The notes beneath the pieces are model-generated. The model searched no databases. It saw only the letters and a list, made by a program, of their open reading frames with translations, and was not told the origin of the DNA. This document shows positions 16,174 to 24,800 of a stretch of 64,000 bases of DNA, one piece after another. How positions within the stretch are numbered: the stretch's first letter is position 1; each line of letters opens with the position of its first letter. Origin of the DNA: JAVBMJ01 sp031551275 (lineage in GTDB: Bacteria > Bacteroidota > Bacteroidia > Bacteroidales > Rikenellaceae); the NCBI GenBank assembly GCA_031551275.1, contig JAVBNX010000001.1, forward strand, positions 186,001-250,000. The letters run 5' to 3'. Both the position numbers and the translations under genes were made by a program.

Positions 16174-19100
16174 TTAGAAAGTAAGGTTCACGCCAAAAGT
16201 GTAGATCCTGTTGAAAGGATAGCGTTCGGTGTTGGATACCGTGCGCTTGGTCTCGGGGTCCCATCCGTCGTTGATCTTGGATATCTCCCAGAGGTCCGAT
16301 CCGGTAAAGTAAACCCTCAGCATGCTGATCCCGCCCATCTTTTTGAGCCAGCGGTCGGGAAGCGTGTACCCGAAGGTCAGGTTCTTCAACCGCAGGTAGG
16401 CGCCGTTCTCCACCGACCAGGAGGAGGCCTGGTAGTTGTAGTTGTTGATCACGGTCTGGTTGGTGTAGGGCGGGTAGTGGTTGTTGGGCGTTTCGGGGCT
16501 CCAGACGTTGCCTACCGATTGGTCGGTGGTGTTCAGGTAGCTCGACCTGAAGGGGATGCGCCACGTGTCGCCGCCGTCGCTGCGGAAGATGGTCCTCAGG
16601 GCCACACCCTGGAAGATGGCCGACAAATCGAAGCCTTTCCAATCCACGCCCAGGTTGAACGAGTAGCTGATCTCGGGCGTGTCGGTGCCCAGGTAGACGT
16701 AGTCGTCGTAAGTGAGTTTGCCGTCCTTGTTGACGTCCTCGTACATGTGGTCGCCCACGCGCAGGACGCTCTGGCCCGGTATACCGACCGAGTTGCCGTC
16801 GAAATACTTGTTGTAGTATTGCAGGCGCTGCTCCTCGTTCTGTATCTTGCCCGCGTAGCGCAGCCCGAAGTAGGAGTTGAGCGGGTAGCCCTCCATGGTG
16901 CCCATAAAGCCCGAGGTCTTGACCGTGGAGCCGTAGATCTTGTAGAGGTTGTTACGCGCGAAAGAGAAGACCCCACCCACATGGTAGCTCCACTCGCCGA
17001 TCTTATCCCGCCAGTTTCCGGTGGCCTCCCATCCGTACGCCTTGAAGCGGCCGATGTTGCTCGTGGGGGCCTGGTCGCCCAAAATACCGGCTACCTGGGG
17101 CGTCAGCAGCATGTTGTTGTTCCATTTCAAAAAGCCGTCGACCGAGCCGGACAAACGGTTCCTCAGCACGCTGAAGTCGATCCCCGCGTTGTAGTTCTCG
17201 ATGCGCTCCCAGGTCCGGTCCAAGCTGGCCACTTTTCCGTCGGTGTCGATATACGACGCCTTGCCCGAGCCGAGGTAGGCGCCCGAGGAGGAGGAGAAGT
17301 TATACAACTGCGTACCGTCGTAGAGGTCCACGCCGCCCGGGTTACCTACCACGCCGTACGAGGTCCTGATCTTGAGTTCATTGATGAAATTCACGTTCTT
17401 CATGAAATTCTCCTGGCTGATGCGCCATCCCGCCGAAAAACCGTAATAAAAGTTCCAACGGTTCTCTTTCTGAAATTTGGACGAGCCGTCGTAACGGGCA
17501 TTGGCTTCCAACAGATACTTCGACTTGTAGTCGTAGTTGGCGCGGGCGAAGAAGGAGCTTACCGCCTGGTGGTTGCGCTGTCCCCGTTTGTCGCTCAGGC
17601 TGACAACGCCCTCCCCGTTGATCACATCGAGTTCCGATTGGATGTCCAGAACGCTGGCACCGGCTTTCTCGTACTGCTTGTAGTTGTACTCGTAGCCTCC
17701 GGTAGCCGTCAGGGTGTGCTTCTCTTTAAAGGTATTGGTGTAGGAGAGGTAAGACGACGCCGAGTAGATATCGGTCTGGGCGAAGGTCTTCTCGTAGGAG
17801 CTTTTGGCCTGGGTCGGGTTGGTCTGGACGACCCTGTCGCCGGCGTAGTTGTACCACGTGATGGCGTTCTCCTGCTTATCGCGCGTGGCCACCGAGTTGC
17901 TGTAACCCAGCACGGTGTTCCAGTTGAGCTTGCTGGCGAGCTTGAACTTGAGCGTTTCGCTGACGCTGAAGCTGCCGACCTTGAGTTTGTTGTCGCCGCC
18001 CAGTTCGGCCGCCCAGTTGGGCAGGATCTGGCCGCCCCATCCGTAGGGCTTGCCATCGATCGTGGAGGCGGGAAGGCCCGGCTGGGGTACCGAGGGGGTA
18101 AACACCCGCGAAGCCTGGGTGGGGGATACCTGGTCCTGGCGGCTGTAAGAGATTACCGACTCCAGTTCGAAGCGTTTGGAGATCTTCAGGCCGTTGTAGG
18201 AGCGCAGCGTGAAACGCTGGTTGTTGTTGTTGCCCCAGCGCAGCGTCCCCTCGTCGTACATGTAACTGCCCGTGATGCGGTAAGTGGCCATTTCGCCGCC
18301 GCCCGAAACGCCGATGTCGTGCTGGGTGGAGTAGGCGTTGCCCCACAGGATGTCGGTCCAGTTGGTGTCCATGAAGACGAAATCGAGCACGTCGGTAAAT
18401 CCTCCGGGGATGGGGTGCTCGTTGTGCCTGAGGTCGATGTAGGCGTTCTTGTTGGCCAATGCCAGGTCGGCGTACTTGACCCACGCGCTGGAGGGGTTGC
18501 CGTCGTTGATCATGGTGGTCTTGATGCCGTTCATCCAGTCGTCGAAGCCCATCATGCGGGGCTGCAGGCCCAACACTTTAAGGGAGTAGGAGCCGTTGTA
18601 GGTAACCTTGGCCTCCCCTTTGTGCGCTTTTTTGGTGGTAACCAGCAACACGCCGCCCGCACCCCTCGAACCGTAGATGGCGGCCGAGGCGTCCTTCAAA
18701 AAGCTGACGCTCTCGATGTCGTCGGAGCTGATGTTGCGCATCTCGCGGTAGCTGTCGAGCATGACCCCGTCGACGATTACCAAAGGCTCGGGGGAGTTTA
18801 CCGAGACCGAGCCGCGCACGTTTACCGCCCAGCTCTCATCGCCCGGGGCGGCCGACGAACGGGTAATGAACACGCCCGGCACCTGGCCCTGCATCGCCTG
18901 CAAGGGGCTGGCCAGCGTTCCTTTCTCCTGGAACATCGTTTGGTCGATCACGGCGATCGCTCCGGTAAGGGTCTCTTTCTTGGAGGTGCCGTAGCCGACG
19001 ACCACGACCGCGTCCAGGCTCTGGGCGTCTTCGGTCAGGGTAATCTCCAGGCGGCTCTGGTTGCCGATGGTCTGCGTCATGGTTACATAACCCAGGTAGC

Positions 19101-19392
19101 TGACCGTAAGTTGGTCGCTTCCCGCGGGGATGCGGATGGTAAAGTTACCCGTCAGGTCGGTCGCGGTCCCAGTGCTGGTGCCCGTAACGACTACGGTGGC
19201 ACCCATGACGGGGGCGCCGTTCGCGTCGACAACCTTACCCGAAATGCTCCGCGCGGCCGCGGACGGGCTTTGTTGCTGTGGCTGCTGGGCATAAGCGGAA
19301 GAAGGAGCCGACACAGCCGCTCCCAAAAGGAACAGGGCCGCCCCCACCGCTCTGACACCACATTTTGATTTAAGGTAAATACCTTTCTTCAT
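16174..19392 (-). CDS. susC: SusC-family TonB-dependent outer-membrane transporter
   Basis: 1072 residues; signal peptide of about 35 residues ending S-A-Y-A-Q. Residues about 49-125 are the carboxypeptidase-D regulatory-like domain (I-S-G-K-V-V-D-A-N-G), followed by the TonB box region D-A-V-V-V-V-G-Y-G-T, the plug, and a 22-strand barrel ending in F-G-V-N-L-T-F. There is no N-terminal STN signalling domain, so it is a pure importer rather than an ECF/anti-sigma-linked transducer. It is the first gene of the nine-gene minus-strand operon and would import oligosaccharides made by the surface lyases and esterase. A TACCTTTG box lies 83-90 bases upstream of the start. Confidence 0.97.
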   Translation of the reverse strand: MKKGIYLKSKCGVRAVGAALFLLGAAVSAPSSAYAQQPQQQSPSAAARSISGKVVDANGAPVMGATVVVTGTSTGTATDLTGNFTIRIPAGSDQLTVSYLGYVTMTQTIGNQSRLEITLTEDAQSLDAVVVVGYGTSKKETLTGAIAVIDQTMFQEKGTLASPLQAMQGQVPGVFITRSSAAPGDESWAVNVRGSVSVNSPEPLVIVDGVMLDSYREMRNISSDDIESVSFLKDASAAIYGSRGAGGVLLVTTKKAHKGEAKVTYNGSYSLKVLGLQPRMMGFDDWMNGIKTTMINDGNPSSAWVKYADLALANKNAYIDLRHNEHPIPGGFTDVLDFVFMDTNWTDILWGNAYSTQHDIGVSGGGEMATYRITGSYMYDEGTLRWGNNNNQRFTLRSYNGLKISKRFELESVISYSRQDQVSPTQASRVFTPSVPQPGLPASTIDGKPYGWGGQILPNWAAELGGDNKLKVGSFSVSETLKFKLASKLNWNTVLGYSNSVATRDKQENAITWYNYAGDRVVQTNPTQAKSSYEKTFAQTDIYSASSYLSYTNTFKEKHTLTATGGYEYNYKQYEKAGASVLDIQSELDVINGEGVVSLSDKRGQRNHQAVSSFFARANYDYKSKYLLEANARYDGSSKFQKENRWNFYYGFSAGWRISQENFMKNVNFINELKIRTSYGVVGNPGGVDLYDGTQLYNFSSSSGAYLGSGKASYIDTDGKVASLDRTWERIENYNAGIDFSVLRNRLSGSVDGFLKWNNNMLLTPQVAGILGDQAPTSNIGRFKAYGWEATGNWRDKIGEWSYHVGGVFSFARNNLYKIYGSTVKTSGFMGTMEGYPLNSYFGLRYAGKIQNEEQRLQYYNKYFDGNSVGIPGQSVLRVGDHMYEDVNKDGKLTYDDYVYLGTDTPEISYSFNLGVDWKGFDLSAIFQGVALRTIFRSDGGDTWRIPFRSSYLNTTDQSVGNVWSPETPNNHYPPYTNQTVINNYNYQASSWSVENGAYLRLKNLTFGYTLPDRWLKKMGGISMLRVYFTGSDLWEISKINDGWDPETKRTVSNTERYPFNRIYTFGVNLTF

Positions 19393-19474
19393 AAGTTTGA
19401 TTTTAGGTTAGAAACTTTTCATGCACGCGTTGGTTATATTCCCCCGGCCTGAAAAATCGCCTCCGGGTCCAACA

Positions 19475-19482
19475 CAAAGGTA
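19475..19482 (-). promoter_or_regulatory. Predicted -7 box (TACCTTTG) for the susC operon
   Basis: On the minus strand the bases read TACCTTTG, an exact match to the Bacteroidota sigma-ABfr -7 consensus TAnnTTTG. It would give a leader of about 75 bases before the susC ATG at 19392. No clear -33 TTTG is seen at the usual distance. Confidence 0.5.
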
Positions 19483-19717
19483 GGCCGGGCCGAAAAAGGG
19501 GAACGCCACTTTTTGGAACAACTTTGAGGATGATTTGTCACATTCCATCCCCTGCACCAATCCTCCCGCACACCATACATCCCTCTCCGCCGTACATGAA
19601 AGATCGTTTTGCCGCCGCCTCGCGCAATGCCCTCAGGCAGGTTCCGGGGCGGCATTGTGTTACATTTTATACCGTTTTGATTTACATTGCAATATACTGC
19701 AATTGATTCGGACTTTC

Positions 19718-19725
19718 TATCTTTG
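19718..19725 (+). promoter_or_regulatory. Predicted -7 box (TATCTTTG) for the GH28-like gene
   Basis: TATCTTTG matches TAnnTTTG exactly. Transcription would begin around 19732, leaving about 20 bases before ATG 19752 but only about 8 before the upstream ATG 19740; this is why 19752 is preferred as the start. Confidence 0.55.
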
Positions 19726-19751
19726 TATTTGTATTTTTAATGTTTTCTACG

Positions 19752-21152
19752 ATGAAAAAGACTATTTTGTTTTCCGTGATCCTTATAGCGGCCCTGGCTT
19801 CTGCCCGGGCGCAGATCAACATCCACTCCCTACCCCGCGAACTGCTCTACGCGCGGCACAACGACGACTTTACCGTATGCGTGCGCACGCCGGGGGGCGA
19901 GTGGCAGGACTTGTACGAGTACCGTGTAATGGTCGACCTGGACAACCCGCAACCCGCCTCGCTCGTGCAGTTCGACTTTACCGGACGTGTGGAGGTGCGC
20001 GTCAAGGTAAATAACGGGATGGTCAACGACGTACGGATAAGGCCCGCGCGGCAGAATGTCGCCTTCAAGCGCAAGGACAATGTCGTTTATTTCACACTCG
20101 ACCGTCCCTCCAAGCTCTCGCTAGAGATCAACGGCGACAGGCTGCACAACCTGCATGTCGTGGCGCGGGCTCCCGAAACCAACGTCCCGAAAGAGGGCGA
20201 TCCGGGGGTGGTTTACTTCGGCCCCGGGCTGCACAAACCCGCTGAGGCGACCAAAGGAGAATACAGGGTTCCTTCCAACACGACCGTCTACCTTGCCCCC
20301 GGGGCCGTGGTGCAGGGCACGGTGTTCGTTTGCGACAGCGTGGAGAACGTACGCTTTCTGGGCCGCGGGATCGTGCTGGAGCCTAACCGGGGCTTCCAGA
20401 TCGAGTGGAGCGAAAACGTGAGCATCGAGGGCATCACGGTCATCAACCCCACGCATTATACCGTCTGCGGGGGTCAGAGCAGCGGGATCACGGTCAAAGA
20501 CCTGGTCTCGTTCAGTTGCCGGGGCTGGAGCGACGGCATCGACATGATGAGTTGCCAGGACGTGTCGGTAAGCGACGTATTCATGCGCAACTCCGACGAC
20601 TGCATTGCCCTGTACGGCCACCGTTGGAAATACTACGGCGATGTGCGCAACGTGACCGTTACCGACGCCATCCTCTGGGCCGACATCGCCCACCCGATCA
20701 ACATCGGCCTGCACGGCGATACGAGCTTCGAGGGCAACATATTGGAAAACATCACTTTCCGCCGCATCGACATCCTCGAGCACGACGAGGACGACCGCAA
20801 CTACCAGGGTTGCATGGCCTTCAGCGTGGGCGACCACAACCTGGTGCGCAACGTGTTTTTCGACGACGTGAGGGTGGAGAACATCCAGGAGGGCCAGCTC
20901 GTGAACATGCGGGTGGTCTACAACGAAAAGTACTGCACCGGGCCCGGCCGCGGCATCCGCGATGTAACCTTTCGAAATATCCGTTACGACGGGCAGGGCG
21001 AGAATCCTTGCGTTATCGAAGGGTACGATTCCGCCCGCATGATCGAAAACGTGACCTTCGAGAACCTCGTTATCAACGGCAAAAAGGCACGCAAGGCAAG
21101 CGACGCCGGCATCCGCATCGGGAACTTCACAAAGGAGATAACCTTCAGGTAG
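19752..21152 (+). CDS. GH28/GH49-like right-handed beta-helix glycosidase
   Basis: 466 residues from ATG 19752, which gives a canonical signal peptide (M-K-K-T start, cleavage at A-R-A-Q, residue 21). Residues about 25-140 form a beta-sandwich like the N-terminal domain of GH49 dextranases. The remainder is a parallel beta-helix with acidic catalytic-type motifs: W-S-D-G-I-D at 259-264, N-S-D-D-C-I-A-L at 280-287 and A-H-P-I-N-I-G-L-H-G at 313-322, in the order found in GH28 polygalacturonases (N-T-D, D-D, G-H-G). An R-I-K motif is not evident. It should be an inverting endo- or exo-hydrolase of the GH-N clan, perhaps on galacturonan. It is transcribed away from the susC operon and ends one base before the convergent ECF sigma gene. 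An alternative start at ATG 19740 adds four residues. Confidence 0.75.
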   Translation: MKKTILFSVILIAALASARAQINIHSLPRELLYARHNDDFTVCVRTPGGEWQDLYEYRVMVDLDNPQPASLVQFDFTGRVEVRVKVNNGMVNDVRIRPARQNVAFKRKDNVVYFTLDRPSKLSLEINGDRLHNLHVVARAPETNVPKEGDPGVVYFGPGLHKPAEATKGEYRVPSNTTVYLAPGAVVQGTVFVCDSVENVRFLGRGIVLEPNRGFQIEWSENVSIEGITVINPTHYTVCGGQSSGITVKDLVSFSCRGWSDGIDMMSCQDVSVSDVFMRNSDDCIALYGHRWKYYGDVRNVTVTDAILWADIAHPINIGLHGDTSFEGNILENITFRRIDILEHDEDDRNYQGCMAFSVGDHNLVRNVFFDDVRVENIQEGQLVNMRVVYNEKYCTGPGRGIRDVTFRNIRYDGQGENPCVIEGYDSARMIENVTFENLVINGKKARKASDAGIRIGNFTKEITFR

Positions 21153-21153
21153 G

Positions 21154-21705
21154 CTATCCGCAATAGGCCGCCATCGCTTCGCGAACGGTTTTCCGGGCGG
21201 CCAGGATGTGGTTTTCCACCGTGCGCTTGCTCAACGAGAGCATTTCGGCGATCCGGTCCGCGGGCATGCCGTCGAAGCGGGTAAAGATGTAGACGGCTTT
21301 TCTTTGCGGGGAGAGTTTTCCGACCTGCTCCAACTCCATTCGGGCGATCCCGGCGGCGTCTACCGCCTCCTCAACTGCGTTGTGTTGCAGCACCTCGTCG
21401 ATGGTCTCGACGGACACCGTGCGGTTGCGGTATTGCTGCCGGAGGTGGTCGTTGAGCAGGTTTCTGGCAATGGTAAAGAGCAGCGCCCCGATGCCCTCCT
21501 TTCTCAGCCGCTTGCCGTAGCCGAGCAGCCTGACGAAAACATCCTGGGCCAGATCCTGCGCCTGCTGCCCGCATCCCCGCATGGAAAAGTAACGCATCAG
21601 GGGGTCGTAATAGCGTCCGTAAGCGTCTTCGATCAACCCGTACTGCTCCTGCGGCCCGAAAAGGGGCCGGGCGGAAACAGTGTCGAAAGGTCGGTCGTTA
21701 AGCAT
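21154..21705 (-). CDS. ECF-type RNA polymerase sigma factor
   Basis: About 183 residues from ATG 21705, or 190 from ATG 21726. Region 2 is clear (Y-G-R-Y-Y-D-P-L-M-R-Y-F, then A-Q-D-L-A-Q-D-V-F-V-R-L-L) and region 4 is complete (L-S-P-Q-R-K-A-V-Y-I-F-T-R, then S-K-R-T-V-E-N-H-I-L-A-A-R-K). This is the small extracytoplasmic-function type common in Bacteroidota. No FecR-like anti-sigma gene is adjacent and the nearby SusC lacks an STN domain, so the usual trans-envelope circuit is missing. It converges on the GH28-like gene with a one-base gap and lies downstream of hybrid regulator 1 on the same strand, 78-99 bases away depending on the start. A TACCTTTG box sits three bases before ATG 21705, leaving the start uncertain. 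Confidence 0.85.
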   Translation of the reverse strand: MLNDRPFDTVSARPLFGPQEQYGLIEDAYGRYYDPLMRYFSMRGCGQQAQDLAQDVFVRLLGYGKRLRKEGIGALLFTIARNLLNDHLRQQYRNRTVSVETIDEVLQHNAVEEAVDAAGIARMELEQVGKLSPQRKAVYIFTRFDGMPADRIAEMLSLSKRTVENHILAARKTVREAMAAYCG

Positions 21706-21708
21706 ACC

Positions 21709-21716
21709 CAAAGGTA
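21709..21716 (-). promoter_or_regulatory. TACCTTTG box immediately upstream of ECF sigma ATG
   Basis: An exact TAnnTTTG match on the minus strand, but only three bases from ATG 21705 and inside the frame that begins at ATG 21726. If it is a real promoter, transcription would start at or just after the ATG, implying a leaderless message or a later start codon. It may be chance. Confidence 0.3.
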
Positions 21717-21804
21717 GCCAAGCCATCCACGGGCCATGCTCACGATTTGTAACAAATGTAGTGACCGAACCTCACAAGAGGGTATACATCAACGCCAAAG
21801 CGTG

Positions 21805-24800
21805 TTACGCGTCGTCCGGTTCGCCCTTGCCCTTGAACTGCGCGGCGTAATGCGAGGGGGTCGAACCGAACATCTCCTTGAAATACTTGGTAAAGTATTT
21901 CGGGGTGTTGAAACCCACCATCTCGGCGATCTCGGTAACGGGCAACTGGCTTTTCTGGAGCAGTTGGGCGGAGCGCTTGAGGCGGATCGTGCGGATAAAC
22001 TCGCTGGGAGTCTGCCCCACCACCGATTGCAGCTTGCGGTAGAGGTTCATCCGGTGCATGTTCACATCCGAGCTCAGTTGCTCGACCGAATAGTCGGGGT
22101 TGCCGATGTTCCTTTCCACGCACTCCAGGGCCTTTTGGATCAGTTGCTCGTCCAGGGAGGTAATGGTAATCGAACTGGGGTTGACCTCGATGGTCTTGCT
22201 GAACTGTTCCTTGCGTTTCTCCTGCTGGTCGATCAGCTTGCGGATGCGCAGCAACAGCATATCCAGGTTGAAGGGTTTGGCGATGTAGGCGTCGGCCCCT
22301 GCCTCGTAGCCCTCCAGCTTGTTCTCGTCCGACTGGCGGGCGGTAAGCAGGATTACCGGGATGTGGGAGGTCTCGATGTTGGTTTTCAGGTTCCTGCACA
22401 TCTCGACCCCGTCCCGCACGGGCATCATCACGTCGCTCACGATCAGGTCGGGGTGCTGTTCGATGGCCGCGGCCTCTCCCTCTTTGCCATTGGCCGCCTC
22501 GACGATATTGTACAAAGGAAGCAGCTCCTGCTTGACGTAGTTTCGGAACTCCTCGTTGTCCTCGACCAGCAGCAGGGTCTTTTTCCCGGGCACCGGTTGC
22601 CCTGCGGCCTGGGCGTCCTCTGCAGCCTCGCCTGCCTGTTCGGTGGGTTCGCTTTCCGGAGCGGGCTCGGGGTCGTCCGGGCGCAGGTCGGTGGGGATCA
22701 GAACGGTAAAGAGCGTCCCCTCGCCCTCGCGGCTGTTCACGCTGACCGATCCTTCGTGCAACTGCACATACTCCTTGATCAGGTGCAGGCCGATGCCTGT
22801 CCCGGGCACCGAGGAGCCTGCGTCGCTGCCGCTCGCCTGGTAGAAGCGGTCGAAGATATGGCCTATATCGCCCGGGCTTATGCCCACCCCGGTATCGGCG
22901 ATGGAGATCTCCGCCATATCCCGGCCCTCGGTGCGCACCGGGCCGTTGATGGACAAGGTAACGCTGCCGCCGCTGGGCGTGAATTTGAAGGCGTTGGACA
23001 ACAGATTGTTGAGTATTTTTTGCAGTTTATTCTTATCGAAATAGATGTAGGTGCCCTCGCTCATTTCGCACACGAAGTCGAAGTTGACCATCTTGCCCGC
23101 CGCGAGCTCCCTGAACGAGGAGTAGACCTCCTCGGTAAAGGCGGTAATGTAGGCCCCGGAGAGTTTGAGGCGCTCCCCTTTCATTTCGAGCTTCCTGAAA
23201 TCGAGCAGCTGGTTGACCATGGAGAGCAACTGCTCGGCGTTTCTGAGCACCATGTCGAGCTGGGACTTGACCTCCGCGCCCCCCATTTTCTTGACGATGG
23301 AGTGCAACGGGGCGATGATCAGGGTCAACGGGGTGCGCAGCTCGTGGCTGATGTTGGTAAAGAAACGGAACTTCATCTGGTCCAGCTCCTCCTGCTGGCG
23401 GAGGGTCTCGAGCTCCTTCTCCCGTTCGAGTTTTTTCTGCCCCCTCCTGAGCATAAAGAGCGAAAGGCCGTAGACCGCCGCGAGCACCAGGACCACATAG
23501 ATGATCCGCGCCAGGGTGGTCCCCCACAGCGGCGGGCGGATGGTAATCTCCATGCGGGCGGGGAGTTCGCCCCAGGCTTTGTCGTTGTTGGCCGCGTAGA
23601 CCGTGAAGTTGTACTTCCCGGGCTTGAGCGAGGTGTAGACCGCGCGCCCCATACCGTTGTTGGAGGTCAGCTCCACCCATTGCTGGTCCACCCCCTCGAG
23701 CTTGTAGCGGAAGAAGGTCTGCGAGGGGTTGACGTAGTTCATGCCGGCGAAGTCCAGCGCGATAAAGTTCTGGTTGTAGCCCAGCTCGATCTTCCCGGTC
23801 AGGTTGACCGGGTGCTCCAGGATCGTCCTGCCGTTGTATTTGACCCCTTTTTCGACCGGGGCGTTGAACAGCCTCAGGGCCACGAATTGGGGGGTGGAGG
23901 TTATGGTGTTGTAGACGATGTCCGGGGGCGAGACGACGTTGAAACCGTGGGTCCCCCCGAAATAGATCCTCCCGTCGCCGGCTTTGAGCACCGAATGTTC
24001 GAAAAAGCCGCTGTTCTGCACCCCGTCGTTGGGGTTGAAGTTGATCAGCTTGTACCTGTATCCGGCGGGCGTTTTGCTTACCTCGATCCGGCTCAGGTTG
24101 CTGAAGGTCGAGAGCCATATATCGCCGTTGTCGTCCTCGGCGATGCCGTAGACATTGTTGTTGGGCAGGCCCTGCGAAACGTCGATCCGCCCGGTCACAT
24201 TGGAGGCGGGGTCGTAGATGAACAGTCCGTCGAAGGTGGCCATCCAGAGCAGCGAACGGCTGTCGTTGAGCGTGCAGTTGAACCTGGTGTCGGGCACGTC
24301 GATCGGGGAGTCGGTGTAGACGGCGTCCTTCTGGGGGTCGTAGCGGAACATCCCGTTGTCGGAGGCGGCCAGCAGGATCGAGTCGTTGAGGTAGTGGATG
24401 TTGCGGACCACCATCATGTTGCCGATCTGGGGAAAACGGTCGCTCAACAGCTTGATCTCGCCCGTGTGGGCGTTGAAGCGCCCTATGCCGCCATAGACGC
24501 TGATCCACAAATTGCCGCGTTTGTCCTCGAAGAAGGCCCTTACGTTGTTCAGGTTGGGGGTGGAGTTGGAATAGCTGATGTGCACCTGGGGCATCGAGTC
24601 GTACTTGTAATGGCGGATCTTCCCCCTGTCGATGCAAAAAGCGCCGTTCTGGAAAGTCCCCAGCCAGATCCGGTCGAATCGGTCGCGGAAAAGCCCGATG
24701 CACAACTCGTTGGCCAGTTCGGGGTACGGGACGGTTATGCTCCCTTTGGCGGGGTCGTAGCGGAGCAGGCCCCTGACCGTGCCGATCAATAGGGTCTCGT

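Larger units (their letters stand above)
19393..19751. promoter_or_regulatory. Divergent intergenic region between susC operon and GH28-like gene
   Basis: About 360 bases without a convincing gene. It holds a minus-strand TACCTTTG box (19475-19482) facing susC and a plus-strand TATCTTTG box (19718-19725) facing the GH28-like gene. The stretch 19680-19740 is strikingly AT-rich against a GC-rich genome and contains the 8-base palindrome ATTGCAAT at 19686-19693, followed by CTGCAATTG. These are candidate regulator sites. No terminator hairpin is apparent. Confidence 0.6.

Noticed and set aside
12714..16184. Very long open frame on the plus strand (over 1100 codons), antisense to the surface lipoprotein and susD genes; similar ones at 3186-5966, 9851-12790, 16015-19368 and 21736-24792
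   Set aside because: These lie opposite well-identified genes, have no signal peptides or domains, and have Val/Gly/Arg/His-rich composition expected when a GC-rich gene is read in the opposite strand.
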